NCBI GenBank assembly: GCA_948788915.1
Contig: CAQFOZ010000017.1
Span: 1 to 44,261, forward strand
Length of the DNA stretch: 44,261 nt
Source: an uncultured Muribaculaceae bacterium
Lineage (GTDB): Bacteria; Bacteroidota; Bacteroidia; Bacteroidales; Muribaculaceae
Direction: 5' to 3'
In this document: piece by piece, positions 44,028 through 44,261 of the stretch
How positions within the stretch are numbered: position 1 is the stretch's first letter
Layout of the letters: each line of letters begins with the position of its first letter
The notes under the pieces: generated by a model
Told to the model about the DNA's origin: nothing
What the model saw: the letters and a program-made list of their open reading frames with translations, nothing else
Database searches by the model: none
Program-made: the position numbers and the translations under genes

Positions 44028-44261
44028 TCATAGACTGAAATAGCCACCTGTCTTTTTAGAACCCCGGTATTCGATAATATTCAGCTCGACCAAGTGTTTC
44101 AAGACTCTCATTATAGTTCTAACACTCTTGTTGAATTCATCTGCCAATGCAACCGCACTAATTCCCGGAGAGGATACGATACGATTATATATCAACTTCT
44201 CACTCTCATTTATCGTGCCATTTATCGTGCCATTCTTGTGACCCGATAAATTCGGGCGCAT
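44028..44261 (-). CDS. C-terminal part of a winged-helix protein, probably AlbA_2/RecG-like family
   Basis: At least 77 codons, open to the window edge; the ATG at the very edge may be internal. The visible part is a linker with a duplicated NGTINGTIN, then a winged-helix domain (ESEKLIYNRIVSSPGISAVA, FNKSVRTIMRVLKHLVELNI) closing with IEYRGSKKTGGYFSL. This ending is typical of Bacteroidetes proteins with an N-terminal AlbA_2 (Schlafen-like) ATP-binding domain, often annotated as putative transcriptional regulators or RecG-like. The N-terminal domains are outside the window, so the family call is tentative. It points toward the methylase gene on the same strand. Confidence 0.65.
   Translation of the reverse strand: MRPNLSGHKNGTINGTINESEKLIYNRIVSSPGISAVALADEFNKSVRTIMRVLKHLVELNIIEYRGSKKTGGYFSL
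44207..44232 (-). repeat. 12-base tandem duplication in the winged-helix gene linker
   Basis: ATTTATCGTGCC is repeated directly, encoding the doubled NGTI unit in the linker. Length variation here would stay in frame. Such linkers vary in this family. Confidence 0.7.

Noticed and set aside
1..44261. CRISPR arrays, rRNA genes, intact insertion sequences or an integrase
   Set aside because: No regularly spaced repeats, rRNA-like sequence, transposase or recombinase reading frame was found on either strand.

Overview
The window looks like a chromosome segment of a gut-type Bacteroidales bacterium. The evidence is SusC/SusD proteins, several type IX secretion (T9SS) C-terminal sorting domains, Bacteroidetes-style promoters (TTTG spaced from TAnnTTTG), A-rich translation starts in place of strong Shine-Dalgarno sites, and many Bacteroidales lipoproteins. 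The gene content and repeat style suggest the Muribaculaceae, but that family assignment is inference.

Layout. (1) 1-2527: a structured repeat end, then a small secreted protein, an unrecognised 253-aa protein, an Imm26/HocA-like immunity protein, and a small YD-motif/T9SS protein of the kind found beside RHS toxins. This reads as the edge or remnant of a polymorphic-toxin locus with no toxin gene in view. (2) 2583-16794: a tightly packed purine operon, purE-purL-purM-purH-purD-purB-purA-guaB-guaA, which makes AMP and GMP from pathway intermediates. It is preceded by a leader with a 12-bp palindrome, a -7-like box, a 40-codon ORF and a terminator, and it ends in an 18-bp-stem bidirectional terminator. 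purF, purN, purC and purK are not in the window. (3) 16808-31955: four large exported proteins: a C10 cysteine protease, a collagen-like DUF4988/BACON lipoprotein with BspA-like repeats, an M6 metalloprotease and a 2063-aa GLUG-repeat protein. Three of them carry T9SS-like tails. (4) 32186-40565: a LytS/LytR-type two-component pair and an SGNH hydrolase (minus strand), divergent from a coiled-coil lipoprotein, a SusC transporter and a SusD lipoprotein (plus strand). This is a nutrient-uptake locus with its own regulator and no glycoside hydrolase in view. (5) 40689-44261: a fragment of an outer-membrane efflux gene cut exactly at a repeat end, a single-chain restriction-methylase-specificity protein, 0.66 kb of structured non-coding DNA, and the C-terminal part of a winged-helix protein that runs off the window.

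A recurring theme is a family of short dispersed inverted repeats. The end motifs are AGAAACTGTTTAAATTTATT and TTAGAGTRTGTTTA, found at the left edge, before purE, between purL and purM, at the end of the methylase gene and upstream of it. They mark junctions where genes appear to have been lost or gained. No rRNA, complete tRNA, CRISPR array, integrase or intact insertion sequence was seen.
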